Shown here in pieces: positions 1 to 6,565 of a DNA stretch of 9,515 nt. Source of the DNA: Candidatus Methylomirabilis sp. (GTDB taxonomy: Bacteria; Patescibacteriota; Patescibacteriia; DYHP01). The stretch covers positions 1 through 9,515 of the forward strand of contig DYHP01000034.1 in NCBI GenBank assembly GCA_020724105.1, read 5' to 3'. The stretch's first letter is position 1. Each line of letters starts with the position of its first letter. Under the pieces are notes generated by a model. It was given only the letters and a program-made list of their open reading frames with translations, was not told the DNA's origin and made no database searches. A program made the translations under genes and the position numbers.

Positions 1-80
1 ACCGTTTTTTGTTTTAATTTAGCCACGAAGGAGAATTAACTTAATACGAGTTCAATTAATCACGAATTTTTTTCTCTATT

Positions 81-163
81 CCTCCCCTTGTTCCGTGAAA
101 CGAAACAGGGGGAGGAGAGAGAAGATGCCACCATTTCATTGTGGGCGAAACAGGGGGAGGAGA
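81..163. repeat. Hairpin and 18-bp direct repeat upstream of ftsK
   Basis: A strong hairpin is formed by 81-95 and 101-115: CCTCCCCTTGTTCCG pairs with CGAAACAGGGGGAGG with one G-T wobble and one mismatch around a 5-nt loop. The right arm, CGAAACAGGGGGAGGAGA (101-118), is repeated exactly at 146-163. No T-run follows the stem on either strand, so an intrinsic terminator is not supported. The rest of 1-207 is AT-rich and shows no convincing gene or promoter. It may be a small palindromic repeat array in the leader of ftsK. Confidence 0.7.
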
Positions 164-207
164 ATAAACCCTGCCCGCAAAATTAACAGTTACTTTATCT
201 GATAAGT

Positions 208-2418
208 ATGTTAAAAGCAAAAAATGGTCCAAAACATTTCAAACCAAGAAAGGAAAATTTTTTTTGGGAATTAAGCCCTGAAACGCAGAAGGAAATTTTG
301 GTGATTTTTCTTTTGGCGATTTCCGTTTTTTGTTTTTTGAGTTTTTTCGGTTTGGCGGGCAATGCCGGCGCGTATTTTACCGGGTCGCTTAAAGCGCTAT
401 TCGGCTTGGATTATTTTCTTTTCCCGCTTCTTCTCATCCTCATCGTCCTGGTTATCATTTTTCCTGAATATCTGGCGTTTAAAATAAGAAACATCATCGG
501 TCTGGCGTTTTTTTTATTGTCTCTAAACGGTTTACTTCATTTGATTTTCGCCCGGCACGGAATCTTAACCGAAATGGAAAGCGGCGGCGGTTATTTCGGT
601 CTTTTGTTTTCCTACCCCTTGTTGCAGTGGCTTCGTTTTCCCTCGGCGCTTTTAACGCTTTCAGCGACGCTTTTAGTTTCGTTTATTTTGGCGTTTAACA
701 CTTCAATCAAAAATATTTTAAAACCATTCGCTTTGCTAATACTGTTAACACTTCGTCTTTTTTCCCGTTTATTTTCCCCAAAACCGAAATTTAGAAGCGA
801 ATTTCCGCAGACGCCTTTTGACAGCGCCTTTGCGGTGAAGGGCGTGGAAAAATCAGCCGAGGAAGCAAAAGAACCGAGGAATGAAAGAGCCGAAGAACGG
901 AAGAACAAGATTTTGCCAAAACGCGTTGGGATTCCTTTGGATTTGCTTGTGCAAAAGATTGACAAGCCGTCGGCCGGCGACATTAAGGCCCACTCCGAAA
1001 AAATCAGCCGCACTTTGCTCAATTTCGGCATTGCCGTGGAAATGGGTCCGATTTGCGTCGGTCCGACGGTGACGCAATATACGTTAAAACCTGCCGAGGG
1101 CATTAAACTTTCGCGCATCACCGCCCTTTCAAACGACTTGGCCTTGGCCTTGGCCGCCCATCCCATCAGAATCGAGGCGCCAATTCCCGGCAAGTCGCTT
1201 GTCGGCATTGAGGTGCCGAACGAATCAATCGCCACGGTTCACATCAGAGAAATTTTAGAATCGCAGGAATTTTCCGCCCAAGGCGGATCCGCCTCTGGCG
1301 GGAAAAACAAAAAATCTTCCCTAACGATTGTGCTCGGCAAGGACGTTGCCGGCAAGGCGTGGGTGGACGATTTGGGCAAAATGCCCCATCTTTTGGTGGC
1401 GGGCGCCACCGGCAGCGGCAAAACCGTGTCCCTTAACTCAATTATCGTCAGTTTGCTTTACCAAAATTCAGCCGAAGATTTGAAGTTGATTTTAATTGAC
1501 CCGAAAAGGGTTGAATTGCCGGTGTATAACGGCATTCCGCATCTTTTTACGCCGGTTGTCACCGAAGTTTCAAAAACGGTTAACGCTTTAAAATGGACAA
1601 TAGGAGAAATGGACAGGCGTTTTGAACTTCTTTCGCAAGAAGGAGCGCGCGATATTGACGCTTACAACCGCAAGATTGCCGACCCGCCTTTCGGCGAGGC
1701 AAGCAAAATGCCATACTTGGTGATTATTATTGATGAGTTGGCGGACTTAATGATAGCGGCCGGCAGCGAAGTCGAGGCGTGCATTATCCGCTTGGCGCAG
1801 ATGGCGAGGGCGACAGGCATTCATTTGATTGTTGCCACCCAACGGCCGTCGGTTGACGTTATCACCGGTCTCATTAAGGCGAACATTACTTCGCGCATCG
1901 CTTTTGCCGTGGCTTCGCAAACAGATTCGCGGACGATTTTAGATGTAGCAGGCGCGGAAAAACTTTTGGGGCGCGGCGATATGCTTTTTATCACCTCGGA
2001 ACTTTCAAAACCCAAACGTTTGCAAGGGGCGCTTGTAACCGACGAGGAGATAAAAAATGTTGTTGATTTTATCAAAACAAATTCCGAAAAGCCGACTTAC
2101 GACGAATCGATTACCGAAAGGCATTTTGGCGGCCATTTTGCCGTCGGCGCCATGAGCTTAAGCGACGACGACCCGCTTTTGCCCGAAGCAAAGGACGTGA
2201 TTATGCGCGCCGGCAAGGCCTCAGCCTCTCTGCTTCAGAGAAGATTGAAAGTTGGCTACGCCCGCGCCGCGCGGCTTTTGGATTTGCTTGAAGAACAAGG
2301 AATTATCGGCCCGCCTGACGGCGCCAAGCCGAGAGAAATATTTGTGTCATTGCCGAGAGAAATGGCTGACCTTGAAGGTGAAGAAGAGCAAGACAACGAA
2401 GAACCTCTTAATACCTAA
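208..2418 (+). CDS. ftsK: DNA translocase FtsK/SpoIIIE family
   Basis: Membrane-anchored, ATP-driven DNA pump that clears chromosome ends from the division septum. The 736-aa protein has the full family layout. Residues about 30-165 hold four or five hydrophobic membrane segments, followed by a short charged linker (about 200-240). The motor alpha domain begins near 252 (DKPSAGDI). The beta domain carries Walker A GATGSGKT at 399-406 and Walker B IIIDELADLM at 506-515. A C-terminal gamma winged helix spans about 653-712 (DPLLPEAK to PREIFV). The linker is short compared with E. coli FtsK and closer to SpoIIIE/SftA-type lengths. The ATG at 208 places the first membrane segment normally; no Shine-Dalgarno sequence is visible. 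Oddity: residues 356-366 (SAQGGSASGGK) are encoded by a 34-bp palindrome lying just before the LTIVLGKD strand. The RodZ-like gene follows after 37 bp, so co-transcription is likely. Identification is secure. Confidence 0.97.
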   Translation: MLKAKNGPKHFKPRKENFFWELSPETQKEILVIFLLAISVFCFLSFFGLAGNAGAYFTGSLKALFGLDYFLFPLLLILIVLVIIFPEYLAFKIRNIIGLAFFLLSLNGLLHLIFARHGILTEMESGGGYFGLLFSYPLLQWLRFPSALLTLSATLLVSFILAFNTSIKNILKPFALLILLTLRLFSRLFSPKPKFRSEFPQTPFDSAFAVKGVEKSAEEAKEPRNERAEERKNKILPKRVGIPLDLLVQKIDKPSAGDIKAHSEKISRTLLNFGIAVEMGPICVGPTVTQYTLKPAEGIKLSRITALSNDLALALAAHPIRIEAPIPGKSLVGIEVPNESIATVHIREILESQEFSAQGGSASGGKNKKSSLTIVLGKDVAGKAWVDDLGKMPHLLVAGATGSGKTVSLNSIIVSLLYQNSAEDLKLILIDPKRVELPVYNGIPHLFTPVVTEVSKTVNALKWTIGEMDRRFELLSQEGARDIDAYNRKIADPPFGEASKMPYLVIIIDELADLMIAAGSEVEACIIRLAQMARATGIHLIVATQRPSVDVITGLIKANITSRIAFAVASQTDSRTILDVAGAEKLLGRGDMLFITSELSKPKRLQGALVTDEEIKNVVDFIKTNSEKPTYDESITERHFGGHFAVGAMSLSDDDPLLPEAKDVIMRAGKASASLLQRRLKVGYARAARLLDLLEEQGIIGPPDGAKPREIFVSLPREMADLEGEEEQDNEEPLNT
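1271..1304. repeat. 34-bp palindrome inside ftsK coding sequence
   Basis: The core AGGCGGATCCGCCT (1281-1294) is a perfect 14-bp palindrome containing a GGATCC centre. The flanks 1271-1278 and 1297-1304 also pair (seven Watson-Crick pairs and one T-G wobble), leaving a 2x2 mismatch between the two stems. It is read in frame as an Ala/Gly/Ser-rich loop. From memory, FtsK relatives have a shorter stretch here, between the ESxEF helix and LTIxLGKD, so this looks like an in-frame insertion of a palindromic repeat. The structure is seen directly; the insertion is inferred. Confidence 0.75.
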
Positions 2419-2455
2419 TTTCCAATTTCTAATTCACCCTTATCATTATTGATTT

Positions 2456-3175
2456 ATGCCTGCTTTCAGAGTCAAGAGATTATTTTCATCTGGAAATGTT
2501 TCCGAATATCTAAAAAACCTTCGCGAAGCCAAAGGTTTAACCGCCGAGGATGCCGCCAAGGAACTGAAGATCCCTTTGCGTTTTATTAAGGCGCTTGAAA
2601 ACGGCGAATTGAAAGATTTTTCAAGAGACGTTTACGCGAGAAAATATTTGGACGCCTATCTTAGATTTTTGGGCGAAGAGGCGGCAAATTTCTATTCCAT
2701 CCTCGCAGGCCTGGCTGCGCAGGCAGGCAATAAAGGCGGGCAGAACTTGGCCAGTATTTTTACCTCCCCGCCTTTCCCAGACACTAATCGGTCTTATCGC
2801 GGGGATGGAGGAATTATACAAACACAATCCTTTCCACGAAACTTAAAACTTCGCGGAAAGGTGGGGGGGGTTATTTTAATTCTTTTGTTTTTCGGTTATT
2901 TAAGTTTTCAATTTTACGAGTTTTTTAAGGCGCCGAAACTCGAGGTTTACTTTCCGCCGGACAATTCGGTGGTCCACGAACCGCTGGTCATCGTTGAAGG
3001 CAAAACGGAAAGCGAAACGCCGCTTTACATCAACGGCACCGAGGTGATGCTTTCGCGCGACGGCGCTTTCCGCGAGGAAATCGGCTTGCAGAAAGGGGCA
3101 AACATCATTAAAATAGAAGCAGCGAAGAGATACGGGAGGAAGAGCGCCATTTTCAAAAAAGTATTATTTGAATAA
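2456..3175 (+). CDS. RodZ-like membrane protein with N-terminal helix-turn-helix
   Basis: A 239-aa bitopic membrane protein. Residues about 12-80 form an Xre/RodZ-type helix-turn-helix domain (VSEYLKNLREAKGLTAEDAA, then KIPLRFIKALENGEL and DVYARKYLDAYLRFLG), which in RodZ binds the MreB cytoskeleton rather than DNA. A poorly conserved linker (about 85-132) is rich in DNA hairpins. One membrane segment lies at 138-154 (GVILILLFFGYLSFQFY). The outside domain (about 160-239; PPDNSVVHEPLVIVEGKTES and KGANIIKIEAAKRYG) has the look of a small beta-sandwich, as in many Parcubacterial RodZ-like proteins. A G8 run (2863-2870) sits at the codons just before the membrane segment. The stop codon TAA (3173-3175) lies inside the 191-bp repeat that leads into recA. 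The start at 2456 has no Shine-Dalgarno sequence. The gene follows ftsK by 37 bp, which suits a cell-shape or division role. Whether it acts as true RodZ or as a regulator cannot be told from sequence. Confidence 0.85.
   Translation: MPAFRVKRLFSSGNVSEYLKNLREAKGLTAEDAAKELKIPLRFIKALENGELKDFSRDVYARKYLDAYLRFLGEEAANFYSILAGLAAQAGNKGGQNLASIFTSPPFPDTNRSYRGDGGIIQTQSFPRNLKLRGKVGGVILILLFFGYLSFQFYEFFKAPKLEVYFPPDNSVVHEPLVIVEGKTESETPLYINGTEVMLSRDGAFREEIGLQKGANIIKIEAAKRYGRKSAIFKKVLFE
2709..2861. repeat. Cluster of hairpins in the RodZ-like linker
   Basis: Three potential stem-loops lie in the linker region. They are GCCTG/CAGGC (2709-2713 with 2720-2724), an interrupted CCTCC-CCGC/GCGG-GGAGG stem (2763-2771 with 2799-2811), and CCTTTCCACGAA/TTCGCGGAAAGG (2829-2840 with 2850-2861, 11 of 12 paired). 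All are read through in frame. They probably reflect repeat insertions tolerated in an unstructured linker; the first two are weak on their own. Confidence 0.5.
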
Positions 3176-3361
3176 AATTATCCCAAACTACGAATTTACC
3201 TGCCCGCCATTATATTTCTGGCGCATCCTTACGGACGCTATTCCATTTTTTGGACTGACACCCGTAAGGGTGTCCGCAGACAGACGTTGGCAGGCGGGTG
3301 CGAATACTCCGAATTCATATTTGGGGCATTCGGATATATTCGGATTGTTTGGATGATGTTA
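3171..3361 (+). repeat. 191-bp intergenic inverted repeat, copy A (before recA)
   Basis: This sequence recurs in reverse complement at 5127-5317 with 181 of 191 positions identical and no gaps. It begins two bases before the TAA stop of the RodZ-like gene and ends five bases before the recA ATG, so it forms the whole intergenic space. Internal structure: GCCCGCCA/TGGCAGGC-type arms, a small hairpin GACACCC-GTAA-GGGTGTC (3258-3274), another around GCGCATCC-TTAC-GGACGC, and three 10-bp units (ATTCGGATAT, ATTCGGATTG, TTTGGATGAT; 3328-3357) next to recA. Its nature is unknown: it could be a non-autonomous palindromic element or a shared regulatory leader. Confidence 0.95.
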
Positions 3362-3365
3362 ATTT

Positions 3366-4472
3366 ATGCCAAAGGCAAAACAACAAGGCAAAAAGGCGGA
3401 GGAAAAACAGTCCGCCTTCGTTAAAACTACGGCGGACAAGGAGGAGGATTTAAAACATAAAGCGGCGGAGGAAGCCATTTCGCAAATCAAATCAAAATTC
3501 GGCGAGGGTTCAATAATGCTCTTGGGCGAAGCGAAGAGGATGGTGGTTGAAGCGATACCGACGGGCTGCGTTTCGCTTGACATCGCCTTGGGCGTCGGCG
3601 GCGTGCCACGGGGAAGAATTATTGAAATTTTTGGTCCCGAAGCAAGCGGCAAAACGACTTTGGCGCAGCACGTTATCGCCGAGCTTCAAAAAAAGGGCGG
3701 AGTGGCGGCGTTTGTCGACGCCGAGCATGCCCTCGACCCTGAATACGCCAAAAAAATCGGCGTTAAAGTCGACCAACTCTTAATTTCCCAACCCGACACC
3801 GGCGAGCAAGCGCTTGAGATTGCCGAGACCCTTGTTCGCTCCAATGCAGTTGACGTGATTGTGGTTGATTCGGTCGCCGCGCTCACGCCAAAAGCCGAAA
3901 TTGAAGGCGAGATGGGGGCGCAGCACATGGGATTGCAGGCGCGGCTGATGAGCCAGGCGTTGAGAAAATTAGCCGGCATTATTTCAAAAAGCAAAACCTG
4001 CCTCATTTTCATCAATCAAATCAGGCATAAAATCGGCGTGTTTTTTGGCAATCCGGAAACGACTCCCGGCGGCATGGCCTTGAAATTTTATTCATCGGTT
4101 CGCATTGAAGTCCGCCGCGCCGCGCAACTCAAAAAAGGCGAAGAAATCATCGGCAACAGAGTTAAGGCGAAAATCGTCAAAAATAAAGTCGCCCCGCCGT
4201 TCCGCGCTTGCGAATTCGACATAATGTATAACGAGGGCATTTCCATTGCCGGTGATATGGTTGACGCAGGCGTTCTTTACGGCGTTATCAACAAATCCGG
4301 CAACAGTTACGCTTGCGGCGAGGTAAAATTGGGAGTGGGCCGCGAAGCGGCGAAAGATTATTTAAAACAGAACCCGAAGTTAATGAAAGAAATCAGGGAG
4401 AAAATTTTAAAAGCGTCGAAGGAGAAAGAGGCAGCGACGGCGTCCATTAACTCGGATTTAAAAATGAAATAA
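3366..4472 (+). CDS. recA: Recombinase RecA
   Basis: ATP-dependent strand-exchange protein for homologous recombination and the SOS response. The 368-aa length is normal. A charged, lysine-rich N-terminal tail (1-30) precedes the core (EAISQIKSKFGEGSIMLLGE). Walker A is GPEASGKT at 90-97. The Walker B strand is DVIVVDSVAALTPKAEIEGE, followed by the L1 region (MGAQHMGLQARLMSQALRKL). FINQIRHKIGVFFGNPETTP includes loop L2 and the signature, with GGMALKFYSSVR after it. The C-terminal domain ends in a lysine/alanine-rich tail. The start at 3366 lies five bases after the 191-bp repeat; no Shine-Dalgarno sequence and no LexA-like operator was recognised, so any promoter would sit in the repeat or upstream of the RodZ-like gene. 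The gene is convergent with efp. Identification is secure. Confidence 0.99.
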   Translation: MPKAKQQGKKAEEKQSAFVKTTADKEEDLKHKAAEEAISQIKSKFGEGSIMLLGEAKRMVVEAIPTGCVSLDIALGVGGVPRGRIIEIFGPEASGKTTLAQHVIAELQKKGGVAAFVDAEHALDPEYAKKIGVKVDQLLISQPDTGEQALEIAETLVRSNAVDVIVVDSVAALTPKAEIEGEMGAQHMGLQARLMSQALRKLAGIISKSKTCLIFINQIRHKIGVFFGNPETTPGGMALKFYSSVRIEVRRAAQLKKGEEIIGNRVKAKIVKNKVAPPFRACEFDIMYNEGISIAGDMVDAGVLYGVINKSGNSYACGEVKLGVGREAAKDYLKQNPKLMKEIREKILKASKEKEAATASINSDLKMK

Positions 4473-4473
4473 A

Positions 4474-4527
4474 TGTAGCCGCAACCTTTAGGTTGCGTTA
4501 GGACGCCGGCTAAAGCCCGCGGTTACA
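4474..4527. repeat. Three-way-junction palindromic element between convergent recA and efp
   Basis: The outer stem TGTAGCCGC (4474-4482) pairs with GCGGTTACA (4519-4527), with one G-T wobble. Inside it are two small hairpins: CGCAACC-TTTA-GGTTGCG (4480-4497, so it competes with the outer stem for a few bases) and GCCGGC-TAAA-GCCCGC (4505-4520, one mismatch). It begins one base after the recA stop and fills much of the 82-bp gap to the efp stop. It resembles REP-like elements common in Candidate Phyla Radiation genomes (from memory). There is no T-run, so a role as bidirectional transcription terminator is plausible but unproven. Confidence 0.8.
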
Positions 4528-4554
4528 CTTTAATCTTTAATCTTAAATCTGATA

Positions 4555-5115
4555 TTACGCTCGCTCCACATACTCTCCCATGTCGGTGCTCACAACCACT
4601 TCGTCGCCTTCTTTGATGAAAAGCGGGGCGCGGATTTTAAGGCCGTTTTCAAGGGTAATTTCTTTAGTGACATTACCTGAAGCGGTGTCGCCTTTGACTG
4701 CCGGCGGCGATTCAACGACTTTTAAAGTTATTTTTGGCGGGATTTCAACGCCGACCGGCGAATCGTCCAAAGTCAAAATAATCGCTTCCTGCCCCTCTTT
4801 AAGATACGCGCCTTTGCCAAGCATTAAATCATCGTCAACCGCCGTTTGCTCGTAATTGCGCATGTCCATAAAGCAATAAGCGTTTCCTTCTTTGTAAAGA
4901 TACTGCATTTTCTTTTTCACCACCTTCAAAACTTCAATCGTTTCGCCCGATTTGTAGGTGTTTTCAAAAACCTTGCCGGTTTTGATGTTTTTCAATTTCG
5001 TCCGCACAAAAGCCGAGCCCTTGCCCGGATTGACATGCTGGAATTCCGTCACAAGATACGGCTCTTCTTTGAATTTGATAACGACGCCTCTTTTGATGTC
5101 GGATGTCGTGCTCAT
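4555..5115 (-). CDS. efp: Elongation factor P
   Basis: Translation factor that binds between the ribosomal P and E sites and rescues ribosomes stalled at proline runs. The 186-aa length is canonical. Three beta-barrel domains are evident: the N-terminal KOW-like domain (1-65; TSDIKRGVVIKFKEEPYLV), the OB domain II (about 67-128; YLYKEGNAYCFMDMRNYEQ), and domain III (about 130-186; PPKITLKVVESPPAVKGDTA and GLKIRAPLFIKEGDEV). The tip loop is NPGKGSAF, placing Lys32 where E. coli EF-P has the modified Lys34. The neighbouring gene encodes the matching ligase EpmA, so Lys32 is very likely lysylated or beta-lysylated. The gene lies downstream of epmA on the same strand, separated only by the 191-bp repeat. 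No Shine-Dalgarno sequence is visible. Confidence 0.98.
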   Translation of the reverse strand: MSTTSDIKRGVVIKFKEEPYLVTEFQHVNPGKGSAFVRTKLKNIKTGKVFENTYKSGETIEVLKVVKKKMQYLYKEGNAYCFMDMRNYEQTAVDDDLMLGKGAYLKEGQEAIILTLDDSPVGVEIPPKITLKVVESPPAVKGDTASGNVTKEITLENGLKIRAPLFIKEGDEVVVSTDMGEYVERA

Positions 5116-5126
5116 ATACTAATAAA

Positions 5127-5317
5127 TAACATCATCCAAACAATCCGAATATATCCGAATGCCCCAAATATGAATTGAGAGTATTCGCACCCGCCTGCTA
5201 ACGCCTGTCCGCAGACACCCTGACGGGTGTCAGTCCAAAAAATGGAATAGCGTCCGTAAGGATGCGCCAGAAATATGATGGCGGGCGGGTAAATTCGTAG
5301 TTTGGGATGATTTTATT
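5127..5317 (-). repeat. 191-bp intergenic inverted repeat, copy B (before efp)
   Basis: Reverse-complement partner of 3171-3361 with ten substitutions and no gaps. It includes the TAA stop of epmA (5313-5315) and ends 11 bases before the efp start, so relative to transcription it lies exactly as copy A does between the RodZ-like gene and recA. One pair of substitutions leaves the 10-mer GTCCGCAGAC reading the same way on the plus strand in both copies (3272-3281 and 5207-5216), although the arms as a whole are inverted. Confidence 0.95.
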
Positions 5318-6356
5318 TTTTAAACAAATCTTTGGCTGGAAATGGAATAATGTCATTTATATCATTTATATCCAATAATATCATAAAAAGTCGGTCGAGT
5401 CCCAGGGCGATTCCCGCTGAAGGAGGCATTTTGCCCACGGCTCTGACGAATTCTTTGTCAATCGGAAAAATTGTTTTGCCCAATTCTTTTCTTTCCTTTG
5501 CCTCTGTCCGCAGGCGTTTTAACTGTTCATTGGCGTCAGTCAGTTCCGAATAGGCATTGGCGATTTCAAGGCCGGCGATGTAAAGCTCAAATCGTTCGGC
5601 AAATCTTTTGTCAGATTTTTTCTGACGGGAAAGCGCCGCCATCTCTATCGGGTAATCGTAAATAAAAGTCGGTTTGTTTTGCCCGAGTTTTTGCTCGATT
5701 TCGGTTAAAAATATTTTAAAGAAAATATCGAAGAAAGAATCATTCTCATTTATGGTACAACCTCTTTTTTTCGCTTTTTCCCTTAATGATTTTTTATCAA
5801 GATTTTTTTCAAGGTCGATTCCCGCGTATTTTTTAAACGCCTCGCAAACGCTTATCCTTTCCCACGGCGGAGAGATATCTATATTCTTTCCTTGATAGAT
5901 AATAATCCTTGATCCTTGGTCCTTGACTTTTGATCTTTTAGAAATTTGATAATAGATTTGTTTGTGTAGAAAGTTGAACAGTTCCTCGGTGTCCCTCATT
6001 ATATCCGTATAATCACTTCTGACCCTGTACCATTCCACCATCGTAAACTCAGGATTATGCAGGCCGCTGAACGGCTCGCTGTTCCTGAAGCATTTGCAGA
6101 TTTGGAAAATATTTTTAAAACCGGCGGCAAGCAATTTTTTCATCGCGTATTCTGGCGAGGTGATGAGCCCCGCGTTATATTTTTCCCCGCGCCCGTCAAT
6201 GGCAATCGTTTCAAAAGGAACGAGGTTGGGCTCCATGCCCGGGGAAGCGACAATGGTCGGCGTTTCAACCTCAATGAAATTTTTAGACCAAAAAAACTCC
6301 CGAACAAGTTTCAGGAGTTCAAACCTTTTTTCTAAAATGTGTCGTTTATCAGTCAT
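5313..6356 (-). CDS. epmA: EF-P lysine ligase EpmA (GenX/PoxA, LysRS paralogue)
   Basis: Class II aminoacyl-tRNA synthetase-like enzyme that attaches (R)-beta-lysine or lysine to the tip lysine of EF-P. At 347 aa it matches EpmA (E. coli 325 aa) and lacks the N-terminal anticodon-binding domain of lysyl-tRNA synthetase. Visible motifs: ITSPEYAMKKLLAAGF (65-80), motif 2 with CFRNSEP (89-95) and HNPEFTMVEWYR (100-111), ERFELYIAGLEIANAYSELT, and motif 3 GIALGLDRL (315-323). Ala317 aligns with Ala298 of E. coli EpmA, where true LysRS has glycine, which favours EpmA over a truncated LysRS. A region near residues 140-150 is encoded by a 7-bp tandem repeat. The ATG at 6356 has no Shine-Dalgarno sequence but gives the expected N-terminus. 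The stop lies in the 191-bp repeat and efp is next downstream. The aminomutase gene epmB is not in the window. Confidence 0.93.
   Translation of the reverse strand: MTDKRHILEKRFELLKLVREFFWSKNFIEVETPTIVASPGMEPNLVPFETIAIDGRGEKYNAGLITSPEYAMKKLLAAGFKNIFQICKCFRNSEPFSGLHNPEFTMVEWYRVRSDYTDIMRDTEELFNFLHKQIYYQISKRSKVKDQGSRIIIYQGKNIDISPPWERISVCEAFKKYAGIDLEKNLDKKSLREKAKKRGCTINENDSFFDIFFKIFLTEIEQKLGQNKPTFIYDYPIEMAALSRQKKSDKRFAERFELYIAGLEIANAYSELTDANEQLKRLRTEAKERKELGKTIFPIDKEFVRAVGKMPPSAGIALGLDRLFMILLDINDINDIIPFPAKDLFKK
5907..5939. repeat. 7-bp tandem repeat inside epmA
   Basis: On the plus strand the units are CCTTGAT, CCTTGGT, CCTTGAC, TTTTGAT and a partial CTTTT, with another CCTTGAT just upstream at 5890-5896. 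In epmA this encodes about residues 140-150 (KRSKVKDQGSR), a variable part of the family between the motif 2 region and the next conserved block. The arrangement is seen directly; the idea that it is an intergenic-type repeat that spread into the gene is inferred. Confidence 0.7.
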
Positions 6357-6565
6357 AATTATAGATTAAATTGATGCAAGTGAACTGGGAATGCAACAAT
6401 ACTTACAAAACTACGAACTTGGGCTACGAATTATACAAAACTACTAAAGTTCAACTAGAAATCTTACGAAATCTCTTTTTGTAAGATTTGTAGAATAGTT
6501 TGTAGTTTGGTAGGGAAAATTAGTAGTTCGTGAAATTCGTAGATGATTTCGTAGGTTCGCGCACA
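6357..6565. repeat. AT-rich intergenic region with CTACGAA/TTCGTAG inverted array
   Basis: This 209-bp space lies between the rpsR stop and the epmA start. Its left half carries CTACGAA-type words (6411-6430 and nearby), its right half the complementary TTCGTAG/TAGTTCGT type (6520-6556). In the middle is a perfect 9-bp stem, AAATCTTAC (6459-6467) with GTAAGATTT (6481-6489), around a 13-nt loop. The whole could fold into a long imperfect hairpin after rpsR. No T-run follows, so it is only a possible terminator. No gene or convincing promoter for epmA is visible here. Confidence 0.55.

Noticed and set aside
612..1235. Long minus-strand reading frame opposite ftsK
   Set aside because: It lies wholly antisense to the well-supported FtsK coding region, and its translation matches no domain; it is a codon-bias shadow.
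3168..3356. Short plus-strand frame within repeat copy A
   Set aside because: It consists almost entirely of the 191-bp repeat, and copy B does not preserve a matching protein in a sensible context.
3686..4015. Minus-strand reading frame opposite recA
   Set aside because: Antisense to highly conserved RecA codons; no recognisable motif.
4846..5178. Plus-strand frame opposite efp
   Set aside because: Antisense to efp and extending into the repeat; no domain seen.
5313..6356. Truncated lysyl-tRNA synthetase (lysS) pseudogene
   Set aside because: The protein starts where EpmA starts, has intact class II motifs, carries Ala317 as EpmA does and neighbours efp.
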